NCBI GenBank assembly: GCA_946998205.1 | Contig: CAMPYJ010000007.1 | Coordinates: forward strand, 1-64,000 | Direction of reading: 5' to 3' | Origin: an uncultured Prevotella sp. | GTDB lineage: Bacteria; Bacteroidota; Bacteroidia; Bacteroidales; Bacteroidaceae | Length of the DNA: 64,000 nt | Shown: one piece after another, positions 54,791-62,659 of the stretch | How the letters are laid out: every line of letters starts with the position of its first letter | Position numbering within the stretch: the stretch's first letter is position 1 | Program-made: the position numbers and the translations under genes | Notes under the pieces: model-generated | Told to the model about the DNA's origin: nothing | The model's input: the letters and a program-made list of their open reading frames with translations, nothing else | Databases searched by the model: none

Positions 54791-56824
54791 TCAGCTCTCT
54801 TGTTTACTCTCTTGCAGAGTTCTCTGGTGTTCTTCTTCTGCCGCTTTCACTTCGTCCGGCATGTCTTCCAGCTTGGGTTCGTTGTCCTGCATGATTTCCT
54901 GTGAGCGGCTTACCCATGGGCGTTTGCCGAATATCTTTTCGACATCCTCGGCGAATATGACCTCTCGGGTGAGCAAGAGCTCTGCCAGTTTGGCGTGACC
55001 CTCTTTATGCTCGGTGAGTATCTGCTTTGCCCTTTCGTACTGTTGGTTTATCATCCTCAGTACCTCGTCGTCGATAATCTTTGCCGTGGTCTCAGAGTAA
55101 GGCTTCTGGAACTGATATTCCTGGTTGTTGTAGTAGCAGATGTTGGGCAGGGCATCGCTCATTCCTGCATAGGCGATCATGCTGTACGAACTCTTCGTGG
55201 CGCGCTCCAGGTCGTTGATGGCGCCTGTGGAGATGTGCCCAACGCACAGCTCTTCGGCGGCGCGGCCACCCATTAAGGCGCACATCTCGTCGAGCATCTG
55301 CTCCTTGGTGGTGATTTGTCTCTCTTCGGGTAGATACCATGCGGCACCCAAGGCTCTTCCGCGCGGCACGATAGAGACCTTGACGAGGGGGTTGGCGTGT
55401 TCGCAGAACCATGACACCGTGGCGTGTCCGGCCTCATGTAGCGCGATGGTGCGCTTCTCACCGGCAGTCATGATTTTGGTTTTCTTCTCCAGTCCACCCA
55501 CGATACGGTCAACCGCATCCAGGAAGTCTTGCGTTCCAACTTGTTCCTTGTTGTGTCTCGCGGCAATCAGCGCGGCCTCGTTGCATACGTTGGCGATGTC
55601 GGCGCCGGAGAATCCCGGCGTTTGTCGTGACAGGAAGTCGATGTCCAAATCAGGCGCCACCTTCACTCTGCGAAGATGAACCAGGAATATCTCCTTGCGT
55701 TCGGGCAGGTCGGGCAGGTCCACGCTGATTTGCCTGTCAAAGCGTCCCGCGCGCAACAGGGCGCTGTCGAGCATGTCGGCGCGGTTGGTGGCGGCCAGGA
55801 TGATGACGCCGCTGTTGGTGCCGAAACCGTCCATCTCGGTCAGCAGGGCATTCAACGTGTTCTCCCTTTCATCGTTACCTCCCATGGCGGGATTCTTGCT
55901 GCGTGCCCTTCCCACGGCGTCAATCTCATCGATGAAGATGATACAGGGTGATTTCTCCTTGGCTTGTCGGAACAAGTCGCGCACACGGCTGGCACCAACT
56001 CCAACGAACATCTCTACGAAATCGGAGCCGCTCATGGAGAAGAAGGGCACGCCAGCTTCACCTGCGACAGCTTTTGCCAGCAAGGTCTTGCCCGTTCCCG
56101 GTGGTCCTACGAGCAGCGCTCCCTTGGGTATCTTGCCGCCCAGGTCGGTGTATTTCTGCGGATTCTTCAGGAAGTCAACAATCTCTTGCACCTCTTGTTT
56201 GGCACCGGCTTGCCCCGCTACGTCCTTGAAGGTGATGCCCATGTCGTTGCCTTTCTCGTACATCTTGGCCTTGCTCTTGCCGACGTTGAAGACACCTCCG
56301 GCCCCTCCGGCCCCTCCGCCGCCCATCCGTCGCATCACGAAAATCCACATCACGATGAGGAAAATGGGGAATGAGAGGTTTAGTAGAATGTTCGTGATGT
56401 CGCTTCCCTTCTCGTTCTCGTAGCTGATGTCGGCAATCTTGCCGGACGACTGTTCGTCTGTCAGGTATTTTTCCAGCTCGTCAACCGATCCGAACTCCAC
56501 CTCAACGTAGGGAGAAGTGCCCGTCTGCTTGGCCGTCAGGTTGAAGACGTCGCGGATGTGTTCGGGCTTGACGTACATTCTCAATACGTTCTGATCCTTG
56601 TTGATGACCACGTTCTTGGCGTAGCCTTTTGCGATGTACTGCTTGAATCTCGAGTATGTGGCTTTTTGACTGGCACTCGCGTTGCCCAAGGATTTACCTC
56701 CTCCGGTAATCACGAATACGGCTAATGCGATGGCTACGATGGCGTAAATCCAGTTCATGTTGAACTTGGGCATCTTGGGTTGGTTGTCGCTGTTATTGTT
56801 GTAGGGGTTCTTTTTGTTGTCCAT
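54791..56824 (-). CDS. ftsH: ATP-dependent zinc metalloprotease FtsH
   Basis: A 677-residue membrane protease that degrades misfolded membrane proteins and regulators. Two N-terminal membrane helices (about 25-43 and 150-165) enclose a periplasmic domain. The AAA+ domain has Walker A GPPGTGKTLLAKA (about 238) and the second region of homology NRADMLDSALLRAGRFDRQ. The zinc motif is HEAGH (about 465). The C-terminus is acidic. A Gly-rich stretch (GGGGAGGAGG) follows the second helix. It lies between rsfS and cdsA. Confidence 0.97.
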   Translation of the reverse strand: MDNKKNPYNNNSDNQPKMPKFNMNWIYAIVAIALAVFVITGGGKSLGNASASQKATYSRFKQYIAKGYAKNVVINKDQNVLRMYVKPEHIRDVFNLTAKQTGTSPYVEVEFGSVDELEKYLTDEQSSGKIADISYENEKGSDITNILLNLSFPIFLIVMWIFVMRRMGGGGAGGAGGVFNVGKSKAKMYEKGNDMGITFKDVAGQAGAKQEVQEIVDFLKNPQKYTDLGGKIPKGALLVGPPGTGKTLLAKAVAGEAGVPFFSMSGSDFVEMFVGVGASRVRDLFRQAKEKSPCIIFIDEIDAVGRARSKNPAMGGNDERENTLNALLTEMDGFGTNSGVIILAATNRADMLDSALLRAGRFDRQISVDLPDLPERKEIFLVHLRRVKVAPDLDIDFLSRQTPGFSGADIANVCNEAALIAARHNKEQVGTQDFLDAVDRIVGGLEKKTKIMTAGEKRTIALHEAGHATVSWFCEHANPLVKVSIVPRGRALGAAWYLPEERQITTKEQMLDEMCALMGGRAAEELCVGHISTGAINDLERATKSSYSMIAYAGMSDALPNICYYNNQEYQFQKPYSETTAKIIDDEVLRMINQQYERAKQILTEHKEGHAKLAELLLTREVIFAEDVEKIFGKRPWVSRSQEIMQDNEPKLEDMPDEVKAAEEEHQRTLQESKQES

Positions 56825-56874
56825 AAAGATGTTTTCTGTTAAAATAGGATGTGACTACCGGATGTCATGCCTGT

Positions 56875-57234
56875 TTAGTCCTTGTTTGGAATCCTCGTGA
56901 GCTTGGCGTCTTGCCACAGGTTCTCCAAGTCATAGAATGCTCTCGTCTCTGGCATGAAGACGTGCACCAGCACGTCAGTGTAGTCGATGGCCACCCATTG
57001 GTTCGCGCCAAGGCCGATGACGTTGGCCGGCTTCTCTTTCAAATCCTCACGGACCGTGTCGCCGACTGATTCGGAAATCGCCTCCACCTGGGTGGGTGAG
57101 TTGCCTTGACAGATGACAAAGTAATTGGCTATCGCCCCTTCGATGTCGCTTAGGTCAGCAATGACGATGTCCTGACCTTTCTTCTCTTGTATTCCTTTCG
57201 TGATGATGTCGACTAATTGTTCTGATTGTTTCAT
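56875..57234 (-). CDS. rsfS: Ribosome silencing factor RsfS
   Basis: Binds ribosomal protein L14 and blocks subunit joining when nutrients are scarce. The 119-residue protein has the DUF143 pattern: KGQDIVIADLSDIEGAIANYFVICQGNSPTQVEAISE followed by GLGANQWVAIDYTDVLVHVF. The start at 57234 (MKQSEQLVD) fits the family. A -7 box TAACTTTG (minus strand, 57283-57276) lies about 42 bases upstream. First gene of rsfS-ftsH-cdsA. Confidence 0.95.
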   Translation of the reverse strand: MKQSEQLVDIITKGIQEKKGQDIVIADLSDIEGAIANYFVICQGNSPTQVEAISESVGDTVREDLKEKPANVIGLGANQWVAIDYTDVLVHVFMPETRAFYDLENLWQDAKLTRIPNKD

Positions 57235-57275
57235 TCTATAAAAAATGATGTATGACATGTGGTACTACTATCCTA

Positions 57276-57283
57276 CAAAGTTA
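57276..57283 (-). promoter_or_regulatory. -7 box of rsfS-ftsH-cdsA
   Basis: TAACTTTG on the minus strand. A TTTG lies only 14 bases further upstream, shorter than the standard spacer. Confidence 0.5.
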
Positions 57284-57377
57284 GTGGTAAATAACTACAA
57301 AAGGGATAAAACATGAAATAAATTTGTTTTTTTTAGAAAAAAGTGCCGTTTGCTATTGCCGTATCAAAAAAAAACAC

Positions 57378-57385
57378 TACTTTTG
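57378..57385 (+). promoter_or_regulatory. -7 box of the tRNA-Gln gene
   Basis: TACTTTTG, 33 bases before the tRNA; a TTG element lies 19 bases upstream (57356-57358). Confidence 0.5.
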
Positions 57386-57418
57386 CAGGTGCAAGTCGGC
57401 AATGACCGCATTTGATTT

Positions 57419-57489
57419 TGGGATATGGTGTAATGGTAACACTACAGATTCTGGTCCTGTCATTCTTGGTTCGAATCCGAGTATCCCAA
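57419..57489 (+). tRNA. tRNA-Gln (anticodon CTG)
   Basis: The acceptor stem TGGGATA pairs with TATCCCA (57482-57488). The D arm is GTGT-AATGGTA-ACAC, the anticodon arm ACAGA-TTCTGGT-CCTGT with CTG at 57451-57453, and the T arm CTTGG-TTCGAAT-CCGAG. 71 bases including the discriminator A; CCA is not encoded. The last anticodon-stem pair (A57448, C57456) is mismatched. Confidence 0.93.
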
Positions 57490-57496
57490 CAAGTAG

Positions 57497-57531
57497 AAGT
57501 TCTTTCGTAATGAAAGAGCTTCTTTTTTTTG
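57497..57531 (+). terminator. Terminator of tRNA-Gln
   Basis: Stem GAAGTTCTTTC / GAAAGAGCTTC (one mismatch) with loop GTAAT, followed by eight T. Confidence 0.85.
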
Positions 57532-57719
57532 TTCCCATTTTGAGCTTGTCGCTCACTCTTGCTGCCGTCTCTTGCCGTTTTTTCTGCTTTTATGTTGCGC
57601 GGGTGCTTATTTTTCGATAGCTTTGTACCGAATCCATACGGCTGCCGCGGCCGAAGCCTTTCCATGGAAGCATGATGCCCGGCCTGTGTGATGAACGAAT
57701 CAGTTAGACAAATTTAACC

Positions 57720-58445
57720 ATGAGTTTACAAGAAATCTTAGACCATCGGCGTGCCATCCGTCATTTCGACCCAGCCAAACCGCTTGACGCGGCGCGTGTG
57801 CGTCATTGCTTGGAGTTGGCTGCTTTGGCGCCAACCAGTTCGAACATGCAGCTTTGGGAGTGTTATCATGTCACCCAACCGGAGGTTCTCAAAAAGCTGA
57901 CCCATGCTCTTTTGGATCAGCAGACGGCAGAAACCGCACGGCAAATGGTGGTGTTCGTCACGCGCAGGGACAAGCACCGGGCACATGCCAAGGCTGTGAA
58001 GGCGTTTGAAATTGATAACGTCGTGCGAAACAGTCCGAAGGAGAAACAGGCCAAGCGCATCAAGAAATGGCAGTTGTATTACGACTTCGTGATGCCGCTG
58101 TTTTACACTCGCTTCTTTTGGCTGCTGGGCTTGTTTCGCAAATTGCTGGCGCAAACCATCGGATTGTTCCGTCCTATCGTGAAACAAGTGACCGAAGGCG
58201 ATGCGCGCATCACGGTTCATAAGAGTTGCGCACTTGTCGTTCAAACCTTCATGTTGGCCATGAGTGAGGAAGGATACGACACATGTCCCGTCGAGGGCTT
58301 TGACAGTTGGCTGGTCAAGAAGGCTTTGGGGCTTCCTTACCACACGGAAATCAACATGGTAGTCACTTGCGGCGTGCGCCTGCCTGACGGTGTCAGGTCT
58401 GAACGATACCGCCTTCCTTTCGAGCAAGTGTATCATCAAGTGTGA
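57720..58445 (+). CDS. Nitroreductase family protein
   Basis: A 241-residue flavin enzyme. The N-terminus LQEILDHRRAIRHFDPAKPL and LAPTSSNMQLWECY are the FMN-binding segments of the nitroreductase fold; the C-terminal motif (VVTCGVRLPDGVRSERYRLP) also fits. The insertion at about 95-145, which contains a hydrophobic helix (YDFVMPLFYTRFFWLLGLF), is unusual for soluble nitroreductases and suggests membrane contact. The substrate is unknown; members reduce quinones, nitro compounds or flavins. Confidence 0.88.
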   Translation: MSLQEILDHRRAIRHFDPAKPLDAARVRHCLELAALAPTSSNMQLWECYHVTQPEVLKKLTHALLDQQTAETARQMVVFVTRRDKHRAHAKAVKAFEIDNVVRNSPKEKQAKRIKKWQLYYDFVMPLFYTRFFWLLGLFRKLLAQTIGLFRPIVKQVTEGDARITVHKSCALVVQTFMLAMSEEGYDTCPVEGFDSWLVKKALGLPYHTEINMVVTCGVRLPDGVRSERYRLPFEQVYHQV

Positions 58446-58567
58446 TAGTTAACGAGTTGACAAGTTTACGAGTTAACGAGTTGATGGCTGGTAAGTTGAT
58501 GAATTGCCAACTTGCCAGCTGTCTGCGTAGGCTTAAACATCGTGTATTGCGAGTGACAATACAGAAT

Positions 58568-58600
58568 AAATCCCAGAAGGCATCAAGCCAACTGGGATTT
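58568..58600 (-). terminator. Terminator of the DUF349 gene
   Basis: A perfect 9-bp stem AAATCCCAG / CTGGGATTT; on the minus strand it is followed by ATTCTGT. It lies 31 bases downstream of the DUF349 stop. Confidence 0.6.
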
Positions 58601-58630
58601 ATTCGGTAGAGGTAAATAGCTATTGTCGCG

Positions 58631-60616
58631 TCATTCAGCTTTCTTGTTTTCGGCGTCGATGGCCTTGATTTTCTCGCGAATCATCTTGCAGTCATCTTTT
58701 AGTTTCTCCACTTTCCGGTTCATTTCGTCCAGCAGGTTGTTGCCTTTTTTGCTTGATGCGTTGAGAAAGCCGAGGTTGTTCTCGTAAGTCGTTATCTCCG
58801 ACTTCAGCTGTTCATAGCGGTGCATCAGTCTGCCACGCTCGTTGTCCAGTGCGTCTTCGCCCATCTTGGCCATGCTCTTCAAGTTGTTCTTGAAGTTGTC
58901 AAGGTGTCGGCGGGCGAGCGAGATGTGCAAGTCTTTGTACAGCTTGTCCAAGATGTCGTGGTATTCCTGATAAACGTTGTCTTTCTCTTTGTACGGAACG
59001 TGTCCTATCTTGCCGTACTCGTCCACCAGTTCCTGCACCTTTTCCTTGGTGTTCTCGTCAGGTTTTTCAGCCAACTCTTTCAGCTGGGCGATGATGGCTC
59101 GTTTCTTGTCCAGGTTCTCGTGCTCGGTGCTTTGCGTGCCTGCGTTGGCTTTGTTCCTCGCTTCGAAGAACGTGTTGCAAGCCGTGATGAAGTCGTTCCA
59201 CAGCCGGTCGCCTTGTTTCCTGGGCACCATGCCCACGGTTCTCCACTCTTTCTGTAGGGCGATGAGCTTGTCGCTCGTTGATTTCCAATCCGTGCTGTCG
59301 GCCAAAGCCTGCGCTTTCTCCACGAGCGCTTTCTTCTTTTCGGCGTTCTCAGCGAAGCGTTGTTTCATCTGTTTGAAGAACTCAGCCTTGTTTTGGAAGA
59401 ACCGGTCGCAGGCTGATCGGAAGCGTTCGAATATCTTTACGTTCATCTTCTGCGGGGCAAACCCTATCGTCTTCCATTCTGCCTGAATGGCGATAATCTC
59501 CTTCGTGCGCTTTTCCCATTCTCCGGCCGTGGCGTATTCCTGTGCGGATACGGCCTCTGCTTTCTCGCAAAGCGCGGTCTTTTTCGTCAGGTTTTCTTCT
59601 TCATCCTTGCGCAATGTCTCGAAATGTTGCTGGTGACGCTTGTTGATGACGGTAGACGCCGCCTTGAAACGCACCCAGATTTCCTCGCGCAGTTCTTTGG
59701 CCACAGGTCCGATTTCGCGGTATTGCTGATGCAGTTCCTGCAGTTGATGGAACGCGCTGATCACGTCTTCTTCGTTGGCCAGACTCTCAGCCGTCTCGCA
59801 CAGTTTCGTCTTCAGCTCCAGGTTTTTCTTGAAATCATATTCGCGGGCTTCCCGGTTCAGGTTCAGCAGGTCGTAGAATTGCTCTACATACAACTGGTAG
59901 TTGCGCCACAGCTCGTTGGCCTTCTCCGCGGGTATGGCCTTGATGTCTTTCCATTGCTGTTGCAGTGTCTTGAACTCTTGGAACGATTTGTTGGCTTCGT
60001 CGGGCGACGTGGCCATCGCCTTTATCCGTTCTATGATGTCAAGTTTCTTTTTCAGGTTCGCTTCTTTCTCTGCCTCTTGCTGTTCTAATATCTTAGCCCG
60101 CTTCTCTTTGATGACGGCCATTTCAGCCTTGAGGCTCTCTTCGAGCTTGTCTGGCAGTACCTGATAGCGCTCCGGGTCGCCCCCGTTGTCGAGGTATTCT
60201 TTCTGCTGGGCCTCTCGTTCGGCCAGGTGAATCTTGTAGAAGGTGGTCTTAAGCATTTCGAGCTCGCTCTTCTGTGGGTATTCGTCGCTGTTGGCAATCT
60301 CCTTCAGTCTGTCCAAAACCTCTTGCTTGGTCGAGCATGACTTGGCAGCCGCGTCCTTCTTTGGCGCGTCTTCTTCCCGTTTCGTCGCTTCAGGTTGTTC
60401 CGTCAGCTCTTCGGTTGTTCCGCTCACAGGTTCTCCCTCGGCCTTGCCGTCTTGCGGTTCCGTCTCTTCCACGGCCGTCTGTCGTGGTTCCATGCTCGCT
60501 TCCTTTGCTTCTTCAGATGCTTGACTGTTTGGTGTGACAGCCGTTTCTTCGGTGCCTGCAACTTGTTTCTCGCTGTCTAAATTACCCTGCTTTGGGGCGT
60601 TTTCTTGAGAGTCCAT
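58631..60616 (-). CDS. DUF349 domain protein
   Basis: A 661-residue, highly charged, mainly helical protein. The first 100 residues are acidic and low-complexity (Glu, Pro, Ala, Thr), probably disordered. From about 200 on, several DUF349 repeats can be seen by their recurring W-K-I/T-x-x-P pattern (QQWKDIKAIPAEKANELW, AEWKTIGFAPQKMNVKIFERF, KEWRTVGMVPRKQGDRLWNDF), each followed by a charged helix. The function is unknown; long coiled coils suggest a structural or scaffold role. Monocistronic. Confidence 0.9.
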   Translation of the reverse strand: MDSQENAPKQGNLDSEKQVAGTEETAVTPNSQASEEAKEASMEPRQTAVEETEPQDGKAEGEPVSGTTEELTEQPEATKREEDAPKKDAAAKSCSTKQEVLDRLKEIANSDEYPQKSELEMLKTTFYKIHLAEREAQQKEYLDNGGDPERYQVLPDKLEESLKAEMAVIKEKRAKILEQQEAEKEANLKKKLDIIERIKAMATSPDEANKSFQEFKTLQQQWKDIKAIPAEKANELWRNYQLYVEQFYDLLNLNREAREYDFKKNLELKTKLCETAESLANEEDVISAFHQLQELHQQYREIGPVAKELREEIWVRFKAASTVINKRHQQHFETLRKDEEENLTKKTALCEKAEAVSAQEYATAGEWEKRTKEIIAIQAEWKTIGFAPQKMNVKIFERFRSACDRFFQNKAEFFKQMKQRFAENAEKKKALVEKAQALADSTDWKSTSDKLIALQKEWRTVGMVPRKQGDRLWNDFITACNTFFEARNKANAGTQSTEHENLDKKRAIIAQLKELAEKPDENTKEKVQELVDEYGKIGHVPYKEKDNVYQEYHDILDKLYKDLHISLARRHLDNFKNNLKSMAKMGEDALDNERGRLMHRYEQLKSEITTYENNLGFLNASSKKGNNLLDEMNRKVEKLKDDCKMIREKIKAIDAENKKAE

Positions 60617-60831
60617 CAGTTCACTGTTTTAAGTTTATGATTTGGTTTTCCGGTGTTTTGACGCATCCCTTATGCGTCATTCGCTTGCCTTCACTTCGTG
60701 TATGTGGCTGATTGCCATGCCGGCAGTGTCGGCGGTAGATGTTGCAAACTTATATAAAAATATGCTAATTTCCTAAACAATGGTGATTTTTTTTGCTGTT
60801 CCGCGCGTTTTACAGCCTGTCCATGCTCTGT

Positions 60832-61758
60832 TTACAGCAGTCGCTTGCGGCGCATGATGGCCCATGAAACCACGGCCACGAGGATGGAGATGCCAAAGGC
60901 TACCACGAAACCGTACTTGTAAGTTTCCATGCCGTTGATGACGTTCATGCCGTAGAGCGACGCCACCAGGGTGGTAGACATCATCAGGATGGAGACCGAG
61001 GTGAGGGTTTTCATCACCGTGTTGACGTTGTTGTTGATGATGCTCGAGTAAGTGTCCATGGTCGATTCGAGGATGTTGGCGTAGATGCTGGTGGTCTCTC
61101 GCGCCTGCGTCATCTCGATGTTCACGTCTTCTATCAGGTCGGCGTCCAGCTCGTCTACCTGCAGCTTGAACTTCAGCTTGGCCAACAGGTTCTCGTTGCC
61201 GCGTATGGAGGTGATGAAATAGGTGAGCGAATCCTGCAGCCTGCTCAGTCCGATGAGGCTTTCGTTGTTCACCTCGTGATCCAAGTTATGCTTGGCTTTC
61301 TCGATGAGGGTGTTGATCTGCTTCAGCCGTTTCAGGTACCAGACGGCACTGGAGAGGAACAGCCGGAAGGTCAGGTCAACGTAGTCGGTGAAGCCCGAGC
61401 CCCGTTTTTGCTGATAGCTCACAAAGTCAATCATCATGTTGGTTTCGTAATAGCACACCGTGATGGTCACGTCGCGCTTGTGGATGATGCCCAACGGCAC
61501 CGTCGTGTAGGGCGTGCGCGAGCGTATCTCCTTGACGTAGGGTATGCGAAGGATGATGAGCATCCAGCCGTCGTCATATTCGTAGCGGGCGCGCTCGTCG
61601 GTGTCGCTGACGTCTTGCAGGAAATAGTCGGGAATCTGGAAGTGCTCTTCCAGGTCTTGTTGGTCTTCCTCTGTTGGACAAGTCACCTGAATCCAACAAT
61701 TAGGCCGCCATTCCTCGATGGGCCTAAGTACTTCGTTGATGTTCCAGTAAGTTCTCAT
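60832..61758 (-). CDS. corA: CorA-family magnesium/metal ion channel
   Basis: A 308-residue inner-membrane channel for Mg2+ (possibly Co2+/Ni2+). The long cytoplasmic N-terminal domain ends in two C-terminal membrane helices; the signature GMN occurs in LYGMNV (about 268-274), at the end of the first helix, with the usual acidic stretch after it (INGMET). The basic C-terminus RRKRL is typical. The leader is about 180 bases long and contains a small open frame and a hairpin next to the start codon, which suggests post-transcriptional control. Confidence 0.93.
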   Translation of the reverse strand: MRTYWNINEVLRPIEEWRPNCWIQVTCPTEEDQQDLEEHFQIPDYFLQDVSDTDERARYEYDDGWMLIILRIPYVKEIRSRTPYTTVPLGIIHKRDVTITVCYYETNMMIDFVSYQQKRGSGFTDYVDLTFRLFLSSAVWYLKRLKQINTLIEKAKHNLDHEVNNESLIGLSRLQDSLTYFITSIRGNENLLAKLKFKLQVDELDADLIEDVNIEMTQARETTSIYANILESTMDTYSSIINNNVNTVMKTLTSVSILMMSTTLVASLYGMNVINGMETYKYGFVVAFGISILVAVVSWAIMRRKRLL

Positions 61759-61762
61759 TTTC

Positions 61763-61797
61763 GCTAATCTCCAGGATTCATGAGGTCGAAGATTAGC
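61763..61797 (-). promoter_or_regulatory. Hairpin next to the corA start codon
   Basis: GCTAATCT (61763-61770) pairs perfectly with AGATTAGC (61790-61797), loop 19 bases. On the minus strand the 3' arm AGATTAGC ends five bases before the ATG and adjoins GGAG, so folding could hide the ribosome-binding region. Confidence 0.5.
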
Positions 61798-61815
61798 CTC
61801 ACGGAGACCGCTCTT

Positions 61816-61854
61816 CTACCTTTCGTCACCTCTTTCCGAATGATAGTCGTCCAT
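61816..61854 (-). other. Possible 12-codon upstream open frame in the corA leader
   Basis: ATG at 61854 to TAG at 61816 encodes MDDYHSERGDER, rich in charged residues. It lies between the -7 box (TATCTTTG, 61956-61949) and the hairpin. Its translation is unproven. Confidence 0.35.
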
Positions 61855-61948
61855 AAATTGTTGTTAATAATAAACTTTTATCCTTCCGGCAGACGCCCAA
61901 ACTCTTGTTGGGGGAAATGGAATGTGCCGTCGGACGATGTACTGTTTG

Positions 61949-61956
61949 CAAAGATA
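61949..61956 (-). promoter_or_regulatory. -7 box of corA
   Basis: TATCTTTG on the minus strand; no good -33 TTTG at the standard distance. The implied leader is about 180 bases. Confidence 0.5.
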
Positions 61957-62028
61957 AACAAAAAAAATGATAAAAGCTGTTGAGCGACATAAAATTATTT
62001 ATCAACTGCATGGCACTTTTATTTTTTA

Positions 62029-62286
62029 GGCTGGTTCTATAAATTACCACCGCACATAGCCATTAAATGTTTGTGAAATACGTTTTGTTATCTTTTGGCT
62101 TCTTTTTATATAAAACAGGCTGCGCCTCAACAATTCAAACAAGTTTGATTGTATTCGGCTTGCTCCGTTTTTGGTTCAAAATGTAAGTTCGTTCAGTCGT
62201 GTAGCTCGCTACACTCCTTCACTCTCTTGCATTTTGACCTTAAAAATAAGCTCAAAATCTAACAAAGCTAATTTATAGAACCAGCC
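62029..62286. repeat. MITE-like element, subfamily B, carrying the 65-bp module
   Basis: The ends are GGCTGGTTCTATAAATTA (62029-62046) and its complement (62269-62286), flanked by TTTA on both sides (62025-62028, 62287-62290). It matches 35649-35841 closely except for a 65-base insert at 62108-62172; 258 minus 65 gives exactly 193. Confidence 0.92.
62108..62172. repeat. 65-bp hairpin module inserted in the 62029 element
   Basis: Delimited by comparison with the module-free element at 35649. It begins ATATAAAACAGGCTGCGCC and ends GCTTGCTCCGTTTTT; TTTTT flanks it on both sides. The inner stem is ACAATTCAAAC / GTTTGATTGT with one bulge, loop AA. Confidence 0.88.
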
Positions 62287-62464
62287 TTTACGGTATGTTG
62301 TTGAATATAAAATTAAACGAATGAAGTCTTGGTGTCATCGTTTCGTCACACGGTTCGGTTCATACATACGGTTAATCCTTAATATACGAGTTCATGATGG
62401 ATAGGTGACAAGACTAGGACATAGTCCACAGCCTATTCTATGGAACATGATATGGAAAAGATAC

Positions 62465-62658
62465 GGGCTGAAAGCCCAGAAGCTAATAGCCCAGGGCAAC
62501 GCCCTGGGTAAACGGGTGTTATGGTGTACGCCCTGCAAGGGCAAAAGCAAACTCAACATATTGAAAGTCAAATGCTTTTGCCCTTTCAGGGCACAGGTCA
62601 TCAGCGTATTACAATCCCAGGGCGTTGCCCTGGGCTGAGAGCTTTTGGGCTTTCAGCC
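62465..62658. repeat. Nested large inverted repeat (about 190 bp)
   Basis: The outer arms run from GGGCTGAAAGCCC (62465-62477) and GCCCAGGGCAACGCCCTGGG (62490-62509) to CCCAGGGCGTTGCCCTGGGC (62616-62635) and TTGGGCTTTCAGCC (62645-62658). The inner arms are GCCCTGCAAGGGCAAAAGCA (62530-62549) and TGCTTTTGCCCTTTCAGGGC (62573-62592). Each arm is itself a small palindrome, so the whole can fold into a branched cruciform. Confidence 0.85.
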
Positions 62659-62659
62659 T

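Noticed and set aside
61928..62300. Metal-sensing riboswitch (M-box type) before corA
   Set aside because: The leader is too short and lacks the conserved M-box helices; only a simple hairpin and a short open frame are visible.
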